Below are positions 17,301 to 25,598 of a DNA stretch of 64,000 bases, piece after piece; the first letter of the stretch is position 1, and every line of letters starts with the position of its first letter. Source of the stretch: Pseudomonas fluorescens. GTDB lineage: Bacteria > Pseudomonadota > Gammaproteobacteria > Pseudomonadales > Pseudomonadaceae. Made by a program: the position numbers and the translations under genes. A model generated the notes under the pieces. The model saw only the letters and a program-made list of their open reading frames with translations. It had not been told where the DNA came from and searched no databases. The stretch covers positions 3,402,501 through 3,466,500 of the forward strand of contig NZ_CP012831.1 of assembly GCF_001307275.1 (NCBI RefSeq), read 5' to 3'.

Positions 17301-19216
17301 CGCCCAACGGCTTGATCCGACAGCAAGTCGGCTTCGACGGCCAACGCACCGCCTACGCCTACGACCTCAACGGCCACCTGCTGGAGAAAACCGAGCACGG
17401 CGAGGACGGTTCGCAACGGATCACCCGCTACCAGCGTGACGCGGCCGGGCGATTGCGGATCAAGACCTTGCCCGACGGCCAGGCCATCGAATACCGCTAC
17501 GACGACCTGGGTCGGCTGATCCAGGTCGACGACGGCAGCGATCACCCGCTGGCCTTCGAATACGACGCCCAGGATCGGTTGGTCACGGAACACCAGGGCT
17601 GGGGCACCCTGCGCTATCGCTACGATGCCTGCGGGCGCCTCAACCACCTGCGCCTGCCGGACGACAGCCAGCTCGACTACCACCACGCCTCCGGTGGCGC
17701 GCTGACCGCCATCGACCTCAACGGCGCGCGCCTGACCGAACACCGGGTTGACGGCGGCCGCGAGCGGCAACGCCGGCAGGGCCAGCTGCGCAGTGATTAC
17801 ACGTACGACGAACAGGGCCGCCTCAAGGCCCAGACCGTGTGGCAGAACCCCCAGCAACAACTGTTCTGGCGCGATTATGCCTACAGCCCCCGGGGCAACC
17901 TCCAGAGCCTTTCCGACCAGCGAAACCGCCGCCGCTACCAGTACGACCCGCTGGATCGCCTGACCCGCATCGACTTTTCCCACAGCGAACCGCCGGAACA
18001 CTTCAGCCACGACCCGGCCGGCAACCTGCTGATGCAGGACCGTCCCGGGCCGACCACCCTCAAGGGCAACCGCCTGCTGAGGGAGGGCGACCGCCACTAC
18101 GACTACGACGCCTTCGGCAACCTGATCCGCGAACGCCGCGGCCAGGCCCTGGTCAGCGCCTACCGCTACGACAGCCAACACCGCCTGATCGGCGTCACCG
18201 GCGCCGACGGCCGCGAAACGTCCTACCGCTACGACGCCTTCGGCCGACGCATCAGCAAGACCGTGGGCGGCCTGACCACGGAGTTTTTCTGGCAGGGCGA
18301 CCAGCTCGTCGCCGAAAACAGCCCGCACCACCACCGCAGCTATATCTACGAACCAGGCACCTTCCGCCCGCTGGCCCTGCTCGACGGCGAAGGCCCCGAC
18401 GCCCGCCCGTTCTACTACCACCTCGACCACCTGGGCACCCCCCAGGAACTGACCAACCCCGCCGGCCAGATCGTCTGGTCGGCGCGCTACAACGGCTACG
18501 GCAAACTCACCGAACTCACCCACGGCAGCGCCGAACAACTGGAACAACCGCTGCGCTTCCAGGGCCAATACTTCGACCCGGAAAGCGGCCTGCACTACAA
18601 CCGGCACCGCTACTACAATCCCGAAACCGGCCGCTATTTGACGCCTGATCCGAGCAAGTTGGCGGGTGGGCTCAATGGGTATCGCTACACGGTGAACCCG
18701 ACGGGGTGGGTGGATCCGTTGGGGTTGGTGGATTGTCCGGGGCAGGGTGGGTGTCGGCCGGCGGTTGGGGATCAGGATCCGGCGGCGAAGGTTGGGGTGG
18801 ATGAGGGGGTGAAATCCCCTCCTAAACCTACATATCTTTATCGTGGAGACTTGAGGAAGCCAGAAGTCATTTTTAAAGAAGGCTTTATGAGCTTGGGGAA
18901 AAGCACTGATTTATTGCTTCATGTTTGGGATAACAGAGACCCGCCCAGTAATTTTGTCAGTACAACTACGGATGTTGATATTGGGACCTATTTCGGAACA
19001 AAATATAATACACGGAAAGGATATCTGTATGTCCTAAAGAAAATTCCTGGGCGTGATGTGAACAAGGAGCTGCCTCGCAACGATGTTCCATATAGTTATG
19101 AGCGCGAGATTGCCATTCCTGATCGAGTAAAAGCTGAAGATATTCTCGGAGCCACTCCCCTGAATAAAGATGGTTCCTATGTTGGGTATTCTATACCCAA
19201 TCCTCAAAGGAAATAA
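14378..19216 (+). CDS. Rhs polymorphic toxin with C-terminal enterotoxin-A-like ADP-ribosyltransferase
   Basis: This 1612-aa protein has several parts. Residues 1 to about 440 are an unassigned N-terminal region with no PAAR domain seen. A DUF6531-like segment begins about 445 (SGCPVSMVTGEELLTLDDG). Many YD repeats run from about 560 to 1390, followed by the conserved Rhs core end (HYNRHRYYNPETGRYLTPDP) and a DPLGLVD junction near 1445. The variable tip (about 1483-1612) resembles the A chain of cholera/heat-labile toxin: YRGDLRKP (Arg 1489), FVSTTT (Ser 1528) and an ExE pair SYEREIAIP (Glu 1575 and 1577). It likely ADP-ribosylates a target in a rival or host cell. Tip DNA turns AT-rich from about 18820, a sign of module exchange. 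No vgrG or tox-delivery gene is adjacent. Confidence 0.92.
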   Translation: MPDYDKILAQGNVIGSLVMAAMDPEQPDVEAVFQDFRTCLNDYDAWAESFWAGWALDLEQVFKVGNEVSLAAPKNLDKPVSAAVVACPAEGPLTLVHMFQAARFVPIGDTPVMLEPVIDGMPGKEIFGEPIHHVIGPSGILEVPECWRGQRYRITFFPHVTADHVKALYASYQGVIDELEGWLKAEWEQFQPLWAEFSDAGFLQRYDVLQQADWRGFKNALHQLWDDVKQVFGLLADLQANSEQLLEYLTQAELEQLLKASSEAIAKGLMVLSDEPLLFVHVAAFTSWLRMLPPQYAAEVVGELRASVLINFLLMRLTGGLGLGLRMSGNVLGRVRSERAREWLLASSLRLGQLTPDRLNQHADVLKPLVVSQRAPLKPTPVGPLHITPEHSAPLSVSNPAAVAREKSQPSTRLSEHEPHDDAPAQSKNPNGDSADTAAQTQTSGCPVSMVTGEELLTLDDGTLDGRLPFVFTRLYRTSAVALDVGLGRGWSHALAHRLELDGEQITWVDQENRRTIFPLPTTQRPAIHNSLARAAIYLGAEPDELIIAQPGENAPFLHFRDGHLIALSDRYDNRLTVQRNIHGDISRLDNGAGRSLRLRYEQRHLVAVDYQSFHPALTLDEAWRTEQTLVSYRYDGRFRLIEATNAAGESERYDYDDQHVILQRQLAGGASFYWEWQGVGAASRCVRHWASFAQMDSRYTWGEDGRVTVRHLDGSQEVYVHDDRARLVRKVEPDGGEHLKAYDEQGRLIAEQDPLGAVSEYRYDDVGRLLALIPPDEAPTSYEYRNGFLHARSRGKAVWSYRRNARGDVIASIDPDGQRTEYAYDAHGQLLARYEPDGGEHRFTWSRLGQLTEEVLPDGGRRCFAYDALGRLLSRRDEHGALTHYQWDAVGRLLQVTLPTGATRAWSYNAYGKVIAERDEQGRTTRYEYADDLHLVSRRLNPDGSELKYRYDSARLLLTEIENESGERYQLDYTPNGLIRQQVGFDGQRTAYAYDLNGHLLEKTEHGEDGSQRITRYQRDAAGRLRIKTLPDGQAIEYRYDDLGRLIQVDDGSDHPLAFEYDAQDRLVTEHQGWGTLRYRYDACGRLNHLRLPDDSQLDYHHASGGALTAIDLNGARLTEHRVDGGRERQRRQGQLRSDYTYDEQGRLKAQTVWQNPQQQLFWRDYAYSPRGNLQSLSDQRNRRRYQYDPLDRLTRIDFSHSEPPEHFSHDPAGNLLMQDRPGPTTLKGNRLLREGDRHYDYDAFGNLIRERRGQALVSAYRYDSQHRLIGVTGADGRETSYRYDAFGRRISKTVGGLTTEFFWQGDQLVAENSPHHHRSYIYEPGTFRPLALLDGEGPDARPFYYHLDHLGTPQELTNPAGQIVWSARYNGYGKLTELTHGSAEQLEQPLRFQGQYFDPESGLHYNRHRYYNPETGRYLTPDPSKLAGGLNGYRYTVNPTGWVDPLGLVDCPGQGGCRPAVGDQDPAAKVGVDEGVKSPPKPTYLYRGDLRKPEVIFKEGFMSLGKSTDLLLHVWDNRDPPSNFVSTTTDVDIGTYFGTKYNTRKGYLYVLKKIPGRDVNKELPRNDVPYSYEREIAIPDRVKAEDILGATPLNKDGSYVGYSIPNPQRK

Positions 19217-19219
19217 AAA

Positions 19220-19621
19220 ATGACTAAGCAAGTTATCCCAGTTATTACAAACGGTCGAAGAGAAGAGGTGGTACTTGATGTTAATGCCAGTAAATCAACC
19301 GTCCTGCTGACCTTCAAAAACGGCTGGTCAAAAAAATACTCCGGAGTGGATGTATACGAGTGCCTTGGCAAAATTATCCAAGAGCATTCTGATTCAAAAT
19401 TTTTATGCAAGGGAGCTAAACTTAGTGTGCGACCTTCTAGTATGTCCTCGCAAATGTCTTCAGGAATAGCTGCTTATGAACATGTCTTAGGTAAGCGTGC
19501 ATCGAGAGCGGATCTTGTTAATATATTCGATTATGAAGACCAAGATATAGTGAGTGATCCTCAGCTACAAAAAGATTATTTCTTTCTCTGGTTGGATTCT
19601 ATAAAGGATGTGGATGAATAG
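19220..19621 (+). CDS. Probable immunity protein for the Rhs ADP-ribosyltransferase
   Basis: This 133-aa soluble protein starts 3 bp after the toxin stop; AAAGGAAAT upstream serves as ribosome site within the toxin end. No signal peptide or membrane segment is seen, so it should be cytoplasmic. Base composition matches the AT-rich toxin tip rather than the GC-rich Rhs core. I did not recognise a family. Immediate linkage to a variable Rhs tip is the usual position of the cognate immunity gene; binding and blocking of the toxin is inferred. Confidence 0.8.
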   Translation: MTKQVIPVITNGRREEVVLDVNASKSTVLLTFKNGWSKKYSGVDVYECLGKIIQEHSDSKFLCKGAKLSVRPSSMSSQMSSGIAAYEHVLGKRASRADLVNIFDYEDQDIVSDPQLQKDYFFLWLDSIKDVDE

Positions 19622-19710
19622 AGTATGGATGTGTGGAGCAAGATATTTTGATCGATTTTAGCGATATAACTCGCGGTCCACTGCACAGTCAAAAGTCAAT
19701 GAAATCCCAA

Positions 19711-19800
19711 TGTGGGAGCGAGCTTGCTCGCGATAGCGGAGTATCAGTCACCCTCAATGGCAACTGACCCACCGTCATCGCGAGCAAGCTCGCTCCCACA
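19711..19800. repeat. REPIN, GAGCGAGCTTGCTCGCGA class
   Basis: Two inverted REPs are separated by a spacer of about 40 bp. The element lies in the 19622-19962 gap between the immunity gene and the PLP enzyme gene. The remaining 160 bp before 19963 presumably contain that gene's promoter, but no clear boxes were identified. Confidence 0.92.
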
Positions 19801-19962
19801 GGTTCATCGGTGATTCGCCGGTCGCTACTCGCCTGCAGCCATTAAAAAAACCACCCCTTTGGCACCGATAACATCGTTTCTCGGCCCCGCGGCTTTTCCC
19901 TATATTGGCCCTCAGATCCGGTGGATGGCTCAACGTCCACCCCCTCAGTGTGAGTAGCCTCA

Positions 19963-21216
19963 ATGAACAATAAACCTGACAGCACAGGGCTTGATAACGC
20001 CGGCGCGGGAACCCGGGCGGTCTGGGGTGGGGAGCAAGTCAGGCACCCCTACAACGCCACGCAAACCCCCATCGTGGCCAGCGCCGCGTACGGCTACGAT
20101 GACATCGACGTCTGGTACGACGTCGCCTTGGGCAAGGCCCCCGGTTTTATCTACAGCCGCATGAGCAACCCCACCGTCGAGACCCTCGAAGCCAAGATTC
20201 GCGAGTTGGAAATGGCCGAGTCCGCCGTGGCCTTCAGCAGCGGCATGGCGGCGATCAGCAGCGTGCTCTACACCTTCCTGGCCCATGGCGATCGCGTGGT
20301 GTCGACCAAGGACAGCTACGGCGGCACCAACAAGATCTTCGAAGAGTTCCTGCCGCGCACCGGCGTGGCGGTGACCCTGTGCGAGACCTTCGATCACGAC
20401 GACATCGAGCGTGAAATCGCAAAGGGCTGCCAGGTGCTGTACCTGGAAACTCCCACCAACCCGACCCTGAAAATCCTCGACATCCCGCGCCTGGTGGCGG
20501 CGGCCAAGCGTGTCGGCGCGGTGGTGGTGGCGGATAACACCTTTGCTACGCCACTGAACCAGAGCCCGCTGGCCTTGGGGGTGGACGTGGTGATTCACAG
20601 CGCCACCAAGTTCCTCAGCGGCCATGGCGACGTGCTCGGTGGCCTGGTGTGCGGCCGCGAAGCCTTGATGGCCAAGGTGCGTCATTACCGGGAAATCAAC
20701 GGCGCGAGCCTCGACCCGTTCTCGGCCTACCTGATCATCCGCGGCATGAAGACCCTGGCGCTACGCATGCGCCAGCAACAGCACAGCGCCCGGGCCCTGG
20801 CCGAATTCCTCTGCACCGAACCCCTGGTGGAGTCGGTGAATTACCCGGGCCTGCCCAGCCACCCGAACCATGCCGTGGCCTGCGCGCAAATGTCTGGCTT
20901 CGGCGCCATCGTCAGCTTTGTCCTGGCCGGTGGCATGGACACCGTCAAGCTGCTCCTGCCACGCCTGCGCTTCGCCCATTGCGCGGGCAACCTGGGCGCG
21001 GTGGAAACCATCTACGGTCCGGCCCGCACCACCAGCCATGTCGAGAACACCTTGGAAGAACGCCAGGCCTTGGGCATCTCCGAAGGCCTGGTGCGGGTTT
21101 CGGTGGGTATCGAAGACACGGACGATTTATTGGATGACCTCAAACAGGCCTTCGCCTTTGTCAAAAAAACACTTGATCCGCAACTCAATGAAGTCCTCAC
21201 CGAGACCGCAACCTGA
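19963..21216 (+). CDS. PLP-dependent gamma-lyase, candidate canavanine gamma-lyase
   Basis: This 417-aa protein belongs to the Cys/Met metabolism PLP family: YSRMSNPT near 64, DSYGGTNK near 117, ADNTFATP near 190 (Asp191), and the Schiff-base lysine in SATKFLSGHGD (Lys216). The position of the methionine gamma-lyase cysteine is Gly here (YGGT), so a standard methionine gamma-lyase is unlikely. Cystathionine synthase/lyase activity is possible. The cluster also holds an amino-acid permease, homoserine dehydrogenase and an aldehyde dehydrogenase. That matches the published canavanine utilisation route of plant-associated Pseudomonas, in which such an enzyme releases hydroxyguanidine and yields homoserine. 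Family is certain; the canavanine assignment is inferred. Confidence 0.85.
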   Translation: MNNKPDSTGLDNAGAGTRAVWGGEQVRHPYNATQTPIVASAAYGYDDIDVWYDVALGKAPGFIYSRMSNPTVETLEAKIRELEMAESAVAFSSGMAAISSVLYTFLAHGDRVVSTKDSYGGTNKIFEEFLPRTGVAVTLCETFDHDDIEREIAKGCQVLYLETPTNPTLKILDIPRLVAAAKRVGAVVVADNTFATPLNQSPLALGVDVVIHSATKFLSGHGDVLGGLVCGREALMAKVRHYREINGASLDPFSAYLIIRGMKTLALRMRQQQHSARALAEFLCTEPLVESVNYPGLPSHPNHAVACAQMSGFGAIVSFVLAGGMDTVKLLLPRLRFAHCAGNLGAVETIYGPARTTSHVENTLEERQALGISEGLVRVSVGIEDTDDLLDDLKQAFAFVKKTLDPQLNEVLTETAT

Positions 21217-21350
21217 AGTGTGAATGTTGATACCCGCGACAAGGCTGTCAGCGGGGCGTTCATGAATAGGAATAATAATAAAAGCTCAGTGGCGCTTGTC
21301 TTACTCGCGCAGAGGTAGAGGCGCGCCCTGACATTTCATGAGAAACAACC

Positions 21351-22781
21351 ATGTCCATAACAGAACAACAAACTAATACGCGGACCGGCTTCAAGCAGGA
21401 AATGCAGACGCGCCATATCGTCATGTTGGCACTAGGCGGCGTCATTGGTACCGGGCTGTTCCTCACGTCCGGCTACACCGTCAACCAGGCCGGCCCCATG
21501 GGCGCGGTGATCGCCTACATCATCGGTGCGCTGATGGTCTACATGGTGATGATGTGCCTGGGCGAACTGGCGGTGCAGATGCCCGAAACCGGTTCGTTCA
21601 GCACCTACGCCACGCGTTTCCTCGGGCCCGGCACCGGCTACACGGTGGCCTGGCTGTATTGGCTGACGTGGACGGTGGCCATCGGTTCCGAGTTCACCGC
21701 TGCCGGTATCCTCATGTCCCGATGGTTTCCCGACACGCCGGTGTGGATCTGGAGCGCGCTGTTCGCCGGCGTGGTGTTTCTCACCAACGTGGTCTCGGTG
21801 CGTTTGTTCGCCGAGACCGAGTTCTGGTTGTCGTTGATCAAAGTACTGACCGTGGTGGTGTTCCTGCTGATCGGCGGTGGCGCGATTCTCGGCCTGTTGA
21901 ACATCGACCAGGCCCATAGCATCGGCTTGAGCAACTTCACCCGCGAAGGACTTTTTCCTACCGGCTTCATGCCTATTGCGATGACGCTGCTGGCGGTGTC
22001 CTTCGCGTTTTCCGGCACTGAACTGATCGGCATCGCCGCCGGCGAAACCAAGGACCCGCAACGCAATGTACCGCGGGCCATTCGCACCACCGTGCTGCGC
22101 CTGGCGGTGTTTTTCGTCGGGACCATTTTTGTCCTGGCGACACTGCTGCCCCGCGAGCAAGCCGGCCTGGTGGAGAGCCCCTTCGTCACGGTGTTCACCT
22201 ACATCGGCATTCCGTACTCCGCCGACATCATGAACTTCGTGATCATCAGCGCCCTGTTGTCGGCGGCCAACTCCGGGTTGTACGCCGCCTCGCGGATGCT
22301 CTGGACCCTCAGCGACCAGGGCCACCTGCCCAAGCAATTCTCGGCCCTGACCCGCATGGGCACGCCGCTCAACGCGATCATCGTCAGCATGGCCGGCGGC
22401 GCCGCCTCGTTGCTCAGCAGCGTGTTCGCCGCCGACACCATCTACCTGGCGCTGGTGTCGATCTCCGGCCTGGCCGTGGTGGTGGTGTGGATGAGCATCG
22501 CCGCGAGCCAGATCGCTTTCCGTCGTCACTATGTGGCCAACGGCGGCGACATTCGCGACCTCAAGTTCCGCGTTCGCGGTTATCCGTGGGTGCCGCTGGG
22601 GGCGCTGGTGTGCTGCAGCCTGGCGTGTGTCGGGATCGCCTTCGACCCTGAACAGCGGGTGGCGCTGTACTTCGGCTTGCCGTTCATCGCCTGGTGTTAC
22701 TTCGTGTATTACATTACCCGCAAAAGCCGCGAGCGACGCTTGTCGGTTGCCCTCGTGGCACAACCGTCGGACGCGTTCTAA
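21351..22781 (+). CDS. APC-family amino acid permease
   Basis: This 476-aa, twelve-helix transporter starts [21 protein letters not shown], the first-helix signature of the amino acid transporter (AAT/LysP-GabP) subfamily, and continues with [17 protein letters not shown] and [13 protein letters not shown]. It should import an amino acid by proton symport across the inner membrane. Its place between the PLP lyase and LysR genes suggests it imports the lyase substrate (canavanine or a similar basic or sulfur amino acid). The gap from the lyase gene is 134 bp. Confidence 0.92.
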   Translation: MSITEQQTNTRTGFKQEMQTRHIVMLALGGVIGTGLFLTSGYTVNQAGPMGAVIAYIIGALMVYMVMMCLGELAVQMPETGSFSTYATRFLGPGTGYTVAWLYWLTWTVAIGSEFTAAGILMSRWFPDTPVWIWSALFAGVVFLTNVVSVRLFAETEFWLSLIKVLTVVVFLLIGGGAILGLLNIDQAHSIGLSNFTREGLFPTGFMPIAMTLLAVSFAFSGTELIGIAAGETKDPQRNVPRAIRTTVLRLAVFFVGTIFVLATLLPREQAGLVESPFVTVFTYIGIPYSADIMNFVIISALLSAANSGLYAASRMLWTLSDQGHLPKQFSALTRMGTPLNAIIVSMAGGAASLLSSVFAADTIYLALVSISGLAVVVVWMSIAASQIAFRRHYVANGGDIRDLKFRVRGYPWVPLGALVCCSLACVGIAFDPEQRVALYFGLPFIAWCYFVYYITRKSRERRLSVALVAQPSDAF

Positions 22782-22840
22782 GCCGCGTCGACGGGGCGGG
22801 CAAACGTGCCCGGTGCGTGGGGGTCAACGAGGTCCAGATC

Positions 22841-23725
22841 ATGAAGCAAAAAACGTTGCCCCCGTTGAATTGGCTGCGGGCATTCGAAGTGTCGGCCCGC
22901 TGCCTGAACTTCACCCACGCCGCCGACGAATTGTTTTTGACCCAGGGCGCGGTCAGCCAGCAGATCCGCCAATTGGAAAGCCACCTGGGGGTGGCGCTGT
23001 TCAAGCGCTTGCCCCGGGGCCTGGGCCTGACCGAGGAAGGCCAGGCGTACCTGCCGGTGGTGCAGGACGCGATCACGCGACTGGCAGTGGGCACCAACGA
23101 AATCTTTGGCCAGCACAAGCGCCGGCCAATCAAGGTGCGCGGCAGCCTGGCGTTTTTCGTGCACTGGCTGGCGCCGAAACTGGTGGACTTTCGCCAGGCC
23201 CATCCCCACGTCGACATCCGCTACATCAGCAACATCTGGGTCAAGGAACTGGACGGCGAAGACGACATGGAAATCCGCTGGGGCCACGGGCAATGGCCCG
23301 GCCTGGTGTCCCAGCGCCTGACCTGGGACACCTTGTTCCCGGTGTGCTCGCCGGCCTTGATGGCGACGCTGAAGGTGCCGGCGGACGTGGCGAAGCATTC
23401 GTTGTTGCACGTGCTGGGCTACGAAGAAGGGTGGGGGTACTGGCTGAAAATGGTCGGTGTCGACAGCGTCGATTCCTCGACCGGCATGCAATTCGACACA
23501 CTGGTCTGCACGTTACGCATGGCCGAACTGGGGCAGGGCATCGCTCTGGCGCGGTCGTCGATGGTCAGTGAGTTGCTGGACGATGGGCGCCTGGTCGAAC
23601 CCTTCGCCCAGCGTATCGAAGCCAGCGAATCGTTTTACCTGGTGCGCAGTTCCGGGGCCGAGCAACACCCGGACGCGGCGCGGTTTTCCACCTGGCTGGT
23701 GGAGCAGGCGCATCGTTTCAAGTGA
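22841..23725 (+). CDS. LysR-family transcriptional regulator (GcvA-like)
   Basis: This 294-aa protein has an N-terminal winged helix-turn-helix (NWLRAFEVSARCLNFTHAA through QQIRQLESHLG) and a C-terminal periplasmic-binding-like effector domain with the GcvA-type WGHGQWPG segment. ATG 22841 fits the family; a frame extension back to 22694 overlaps the permease gene. It is co-oriented with, rather than divergent from, the genes around it. Control of the lyase/permease genes by an amino-acid effector is the likely role. Confidence 0.92.
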   Translation: MKQKTLPPLNWLRAFEVSARCLNFTHAADELFLTQGAVSQQIRQLESHLGVALFKRLPRGLGLTEEGQAYLPVVQDAITRLAVGTNEIFGQHKRRPIKVRGSLAFFVHWLAPKLVDFRQAHPHVDIRYISNIWVKELDGEDDMEIRWGHGQWPGLVSQRLTWDTLFPVCSPALMATLKVPADVAKHSLLHVLGYEEGWGYWLKMVGVDSVDSSTGMQFDTLVCTLRMAELGQGIALARSSMVSELLDDGRLVEPFAQRIEASESFYLVRSSGAEQHPDAARFSTWLVEQAHRFK

Positions 23726-23755
23726 GCCGTTTCAAGTGAATATCCGGAGTTGACC

Positions 23756-25120
23756 ATGCGCTATGTGAGTACCCGAAATTCAGCCGTGCAGGTCGATTTC
23801 GAAAAAGTTGTGCTGTCGGCCATCGCTGAGGATGGCGGCCTGTTCGTCCCTGTCGAGCTGCCGCAGTTCGAATCCCAGGACATCGCTAACTGGTCCACAT
23901 TGGCCTACGACGAACTGGCCTATCGAGTGATGCGTCCGTTCGTGGGCGAGGCGATCCCCGAGGCCGACTTCAAGCGGGTGCTCAAGGAAGCGGGCAGCCA
24001 GTTCAGCCATCGTTCTTTGGCGCCGTTGCATCAGGTGGATCGCAACGAGTGGGTCCTGGAATTGTTCCATGGGCCGACCCGCTCCTCGAAGGACTTTGCC
24101 GCGCAATTGCAGGCGCGACTGGTGCAGTACTTTTTGCGCAAACGCGGGCGTCGCGCCGTGGTGATCGGCGTCACCAACGGCGACACCGGCTTGGCCGCCA
24201 TCGAGGCCTTCAAGCACTGTGACGAGACCGATGTGGTGGTGATTTATCCCGAGGCCGGAGTGCTGCAAGACCAGCTTCAAGACCTGCAAGCGACGGCGCA
24301 TCCGCGGGTTCATCAAGTGGCCGTCGATGGCAGTTTCGATGAATGCCAGACCTTGGTCACTCAACTGTTCCGACAGCACGAGGCGATCAGTTTCAACTCC
24401 AGCAACTGGGTCAGCGTCATGGCGCAGTTGGTGTTTTATTTCCACGCGGTGCTGCAGTTGGGTGGCGGCCAGCGACCCATTGGCTTCAGCGTGCCGGCGG
24501 CGAGTTTTGCCGAGGTCTATGCCGGCTACATCGCGCAGAAGATGGGTTTGCCGATCACGCAGATGATCGTCGCCACCAACCAGAATGACGCGCTGCATCA
24601 GTTCTTTTTGAAGAACCACTACTCGCGATTGCGCGCCAGCAAGACCCTGTCGCCGGCCATGGATTTGTCGATCTTTTCCAACTTGGAACGGTTTCTCTGG
24701 GAGCTCTATGGGCACGATGATCAAGCGGTGAGCGCGCTGATGCACACCTTCGAAACCCGTGGCGAAATGACCATCGCCAACGAGTTCTGGCTACAGGCGC
24801 GGATGATCATCGACTCGTATGCGGTCAGCGATGAGCAGACGCTGGAGGAAATCACCTCGCTGTATCGCGACACCGGTTATGTCATCGACCCCCACACCGC
24901 CACCGGCGTGCTCGCGGCGCGCTTGTACCGCCGCAGCCTGGTGGCGCCGATGGTGACCTTGGGCGAGATCTCACCGGCCAAATCGGCGCAGTTGCTCGGT
25001 GAGTTGGGGATCAGCATTGCGGCGCAACAGCATCCAGTTTCCGAACATGGCCCGGCGCAGATTCATCGCATCCAGCCGGACGACCTCGCTGCCCTCCATC
25101 AACTGCTCGGCGCCCTATAA
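23756..25120 (+). CDS. Threonine synthase-like PLP enzyme
   Basis: This 454-aa protein follows the ThrC fold: N-terminal MRYVSTRN, LAPLHQVD, the PLP lysine in FHGPTRSSKDFAAQ (the common form is FHGPTLAFKDF), VTNGDTGLAAIEAF and NSSNWVSVMAQ. True threonine synthase converts O-phosphohomoserine to threonine. Here several usual residues differ, and the gene lies in a specialised cluster rather than beside hom, so a paralogue handling homoserine-type intermediates is plausible. ATG 23756 has GGAG 6 bp upstream; TTG 23750 is an unlikely alternative. Confidence 0.85.
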   Translation: MRYVSTRNSAVQVDFEKVVLSAIAEDGGLFVPVELPQFESQDIANWSTLAYDELAYRVMRPFVGEAIPEADFKRVLKEAGSQFSHRSLAPLHQVDRNEWVLELFHGPTRSSKDFAAQLQARLVQYFLRKRGRRAVVIGVTNGDTGLAAIEAFKHCDETDVVVIYPEAGVLQDQLQDLQATAHPRVHQVAVDGSFDECQTLVTQLFRQHEAISFNSSNWVSVMAQLVFYFHAVLQLGGGQRPIGFSVPAASFAEVYAGYIAQKMGLPITQMIVATNQNDALHQFFLKNHYSRLRASKTLSPAMDLSIFSNLERFLWELYGHDDQAVSALMHTFETRGEMTIANEFWLQARMIIDSYAVSDEQTLEEITSLYRDTGYVIDPHTATGVLAARLYRRSLVAPMVTLGEISPAKSAQLLGELGISIAAQQHPVSEHGPAQIHRIQPDDLAALHQLLGAL

Positions 25121-25131
25121 CCGGAGGCCCC

Positions 25132-25569
25132 ATGAAGCGAATCCTCGACCCCCTCGACGAACGCATCATCGCCGAACTGCGCCTTAACGCCCGCGCGGCC
25201 CACGCCGAGCTGGCGGCCAAGGTCAACCTCTCGCGCAACGCCGTACGCCAACGCATCGAACGCCTCGAACGCGACGGCGCGATCCAGGGCTATACAGTGC
25301 GCACCGGGGAGGGCGCGCAAGCGTCGTCGAACATCAACGCCGTGATCTTCGTCTACCGCTACGACCGCATGCGCGGCGCCGAGGTGTTGCAAGCGTTGCA
25401 GGCCATGCCGGAAGTGCTGCAGTGCGATGTGATGAGTGGCGAGTTTGACTTGATGCTGCGGGTGGGTGCGGCGAACCCGGAGCGGGTGCATAAAGTGTGG
25501 AAAGAAATCTCCGCGCTGCCCGGGGTAGAGAACACCGTGACGTCGTTTGTGTTGTCGTCGGTGGTCTAA
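25132..25569 (+). CDS. Lrp/AsnC-family transcriptional regulator
   Basis: This 145-aa protein has an N-terminal HTH (LDERIIAELRLNARAAHAELAAKVNLSRNAVRQRIERLERDGAI) and a C-terminal RAM/AsnC effector domain (VLQCDVMSGEFDLMLRV). It starts 11 bp after the threonine-synthase-like gene, so it is co-transcribed. It probably senses an amino acid of the pathway and acts with the LysR protein. A 1.25-kb REP array follows and separates it from the homoserine dehydrogenase gene. Confidence 0.93.
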   Translation: MKRILDPLDERIIAELRLNARAAHAELAAKVNLSRNAVRQRIERLERDGAIQGYTVRTGEGAQASSNINAVIFVYRYDRMRGAEVLQALQAMPEVLQCDVMSGEFDLMLRVGAANPERVHKVWKEISALPGVENTVTSFVLSSVV

Positions 25570-25598
25570 TGCCGCAGACGCCCAGCCACCACAACCCC

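Noticed and set aside
15506..18607. Two long antisense frames (474 and 537 codons) opposite rhs
   Set aside because: High-GC codon bias produces open antisense frames; the plus-strand YD repeats are unambiguous.
19963..21216. Assignment as methionine gamma-lyase
   Set aside because: The active-site Cys typical of that enzyme is Gly here, and the neighbourhood concerns homoserine and aspartate semialdehyde.
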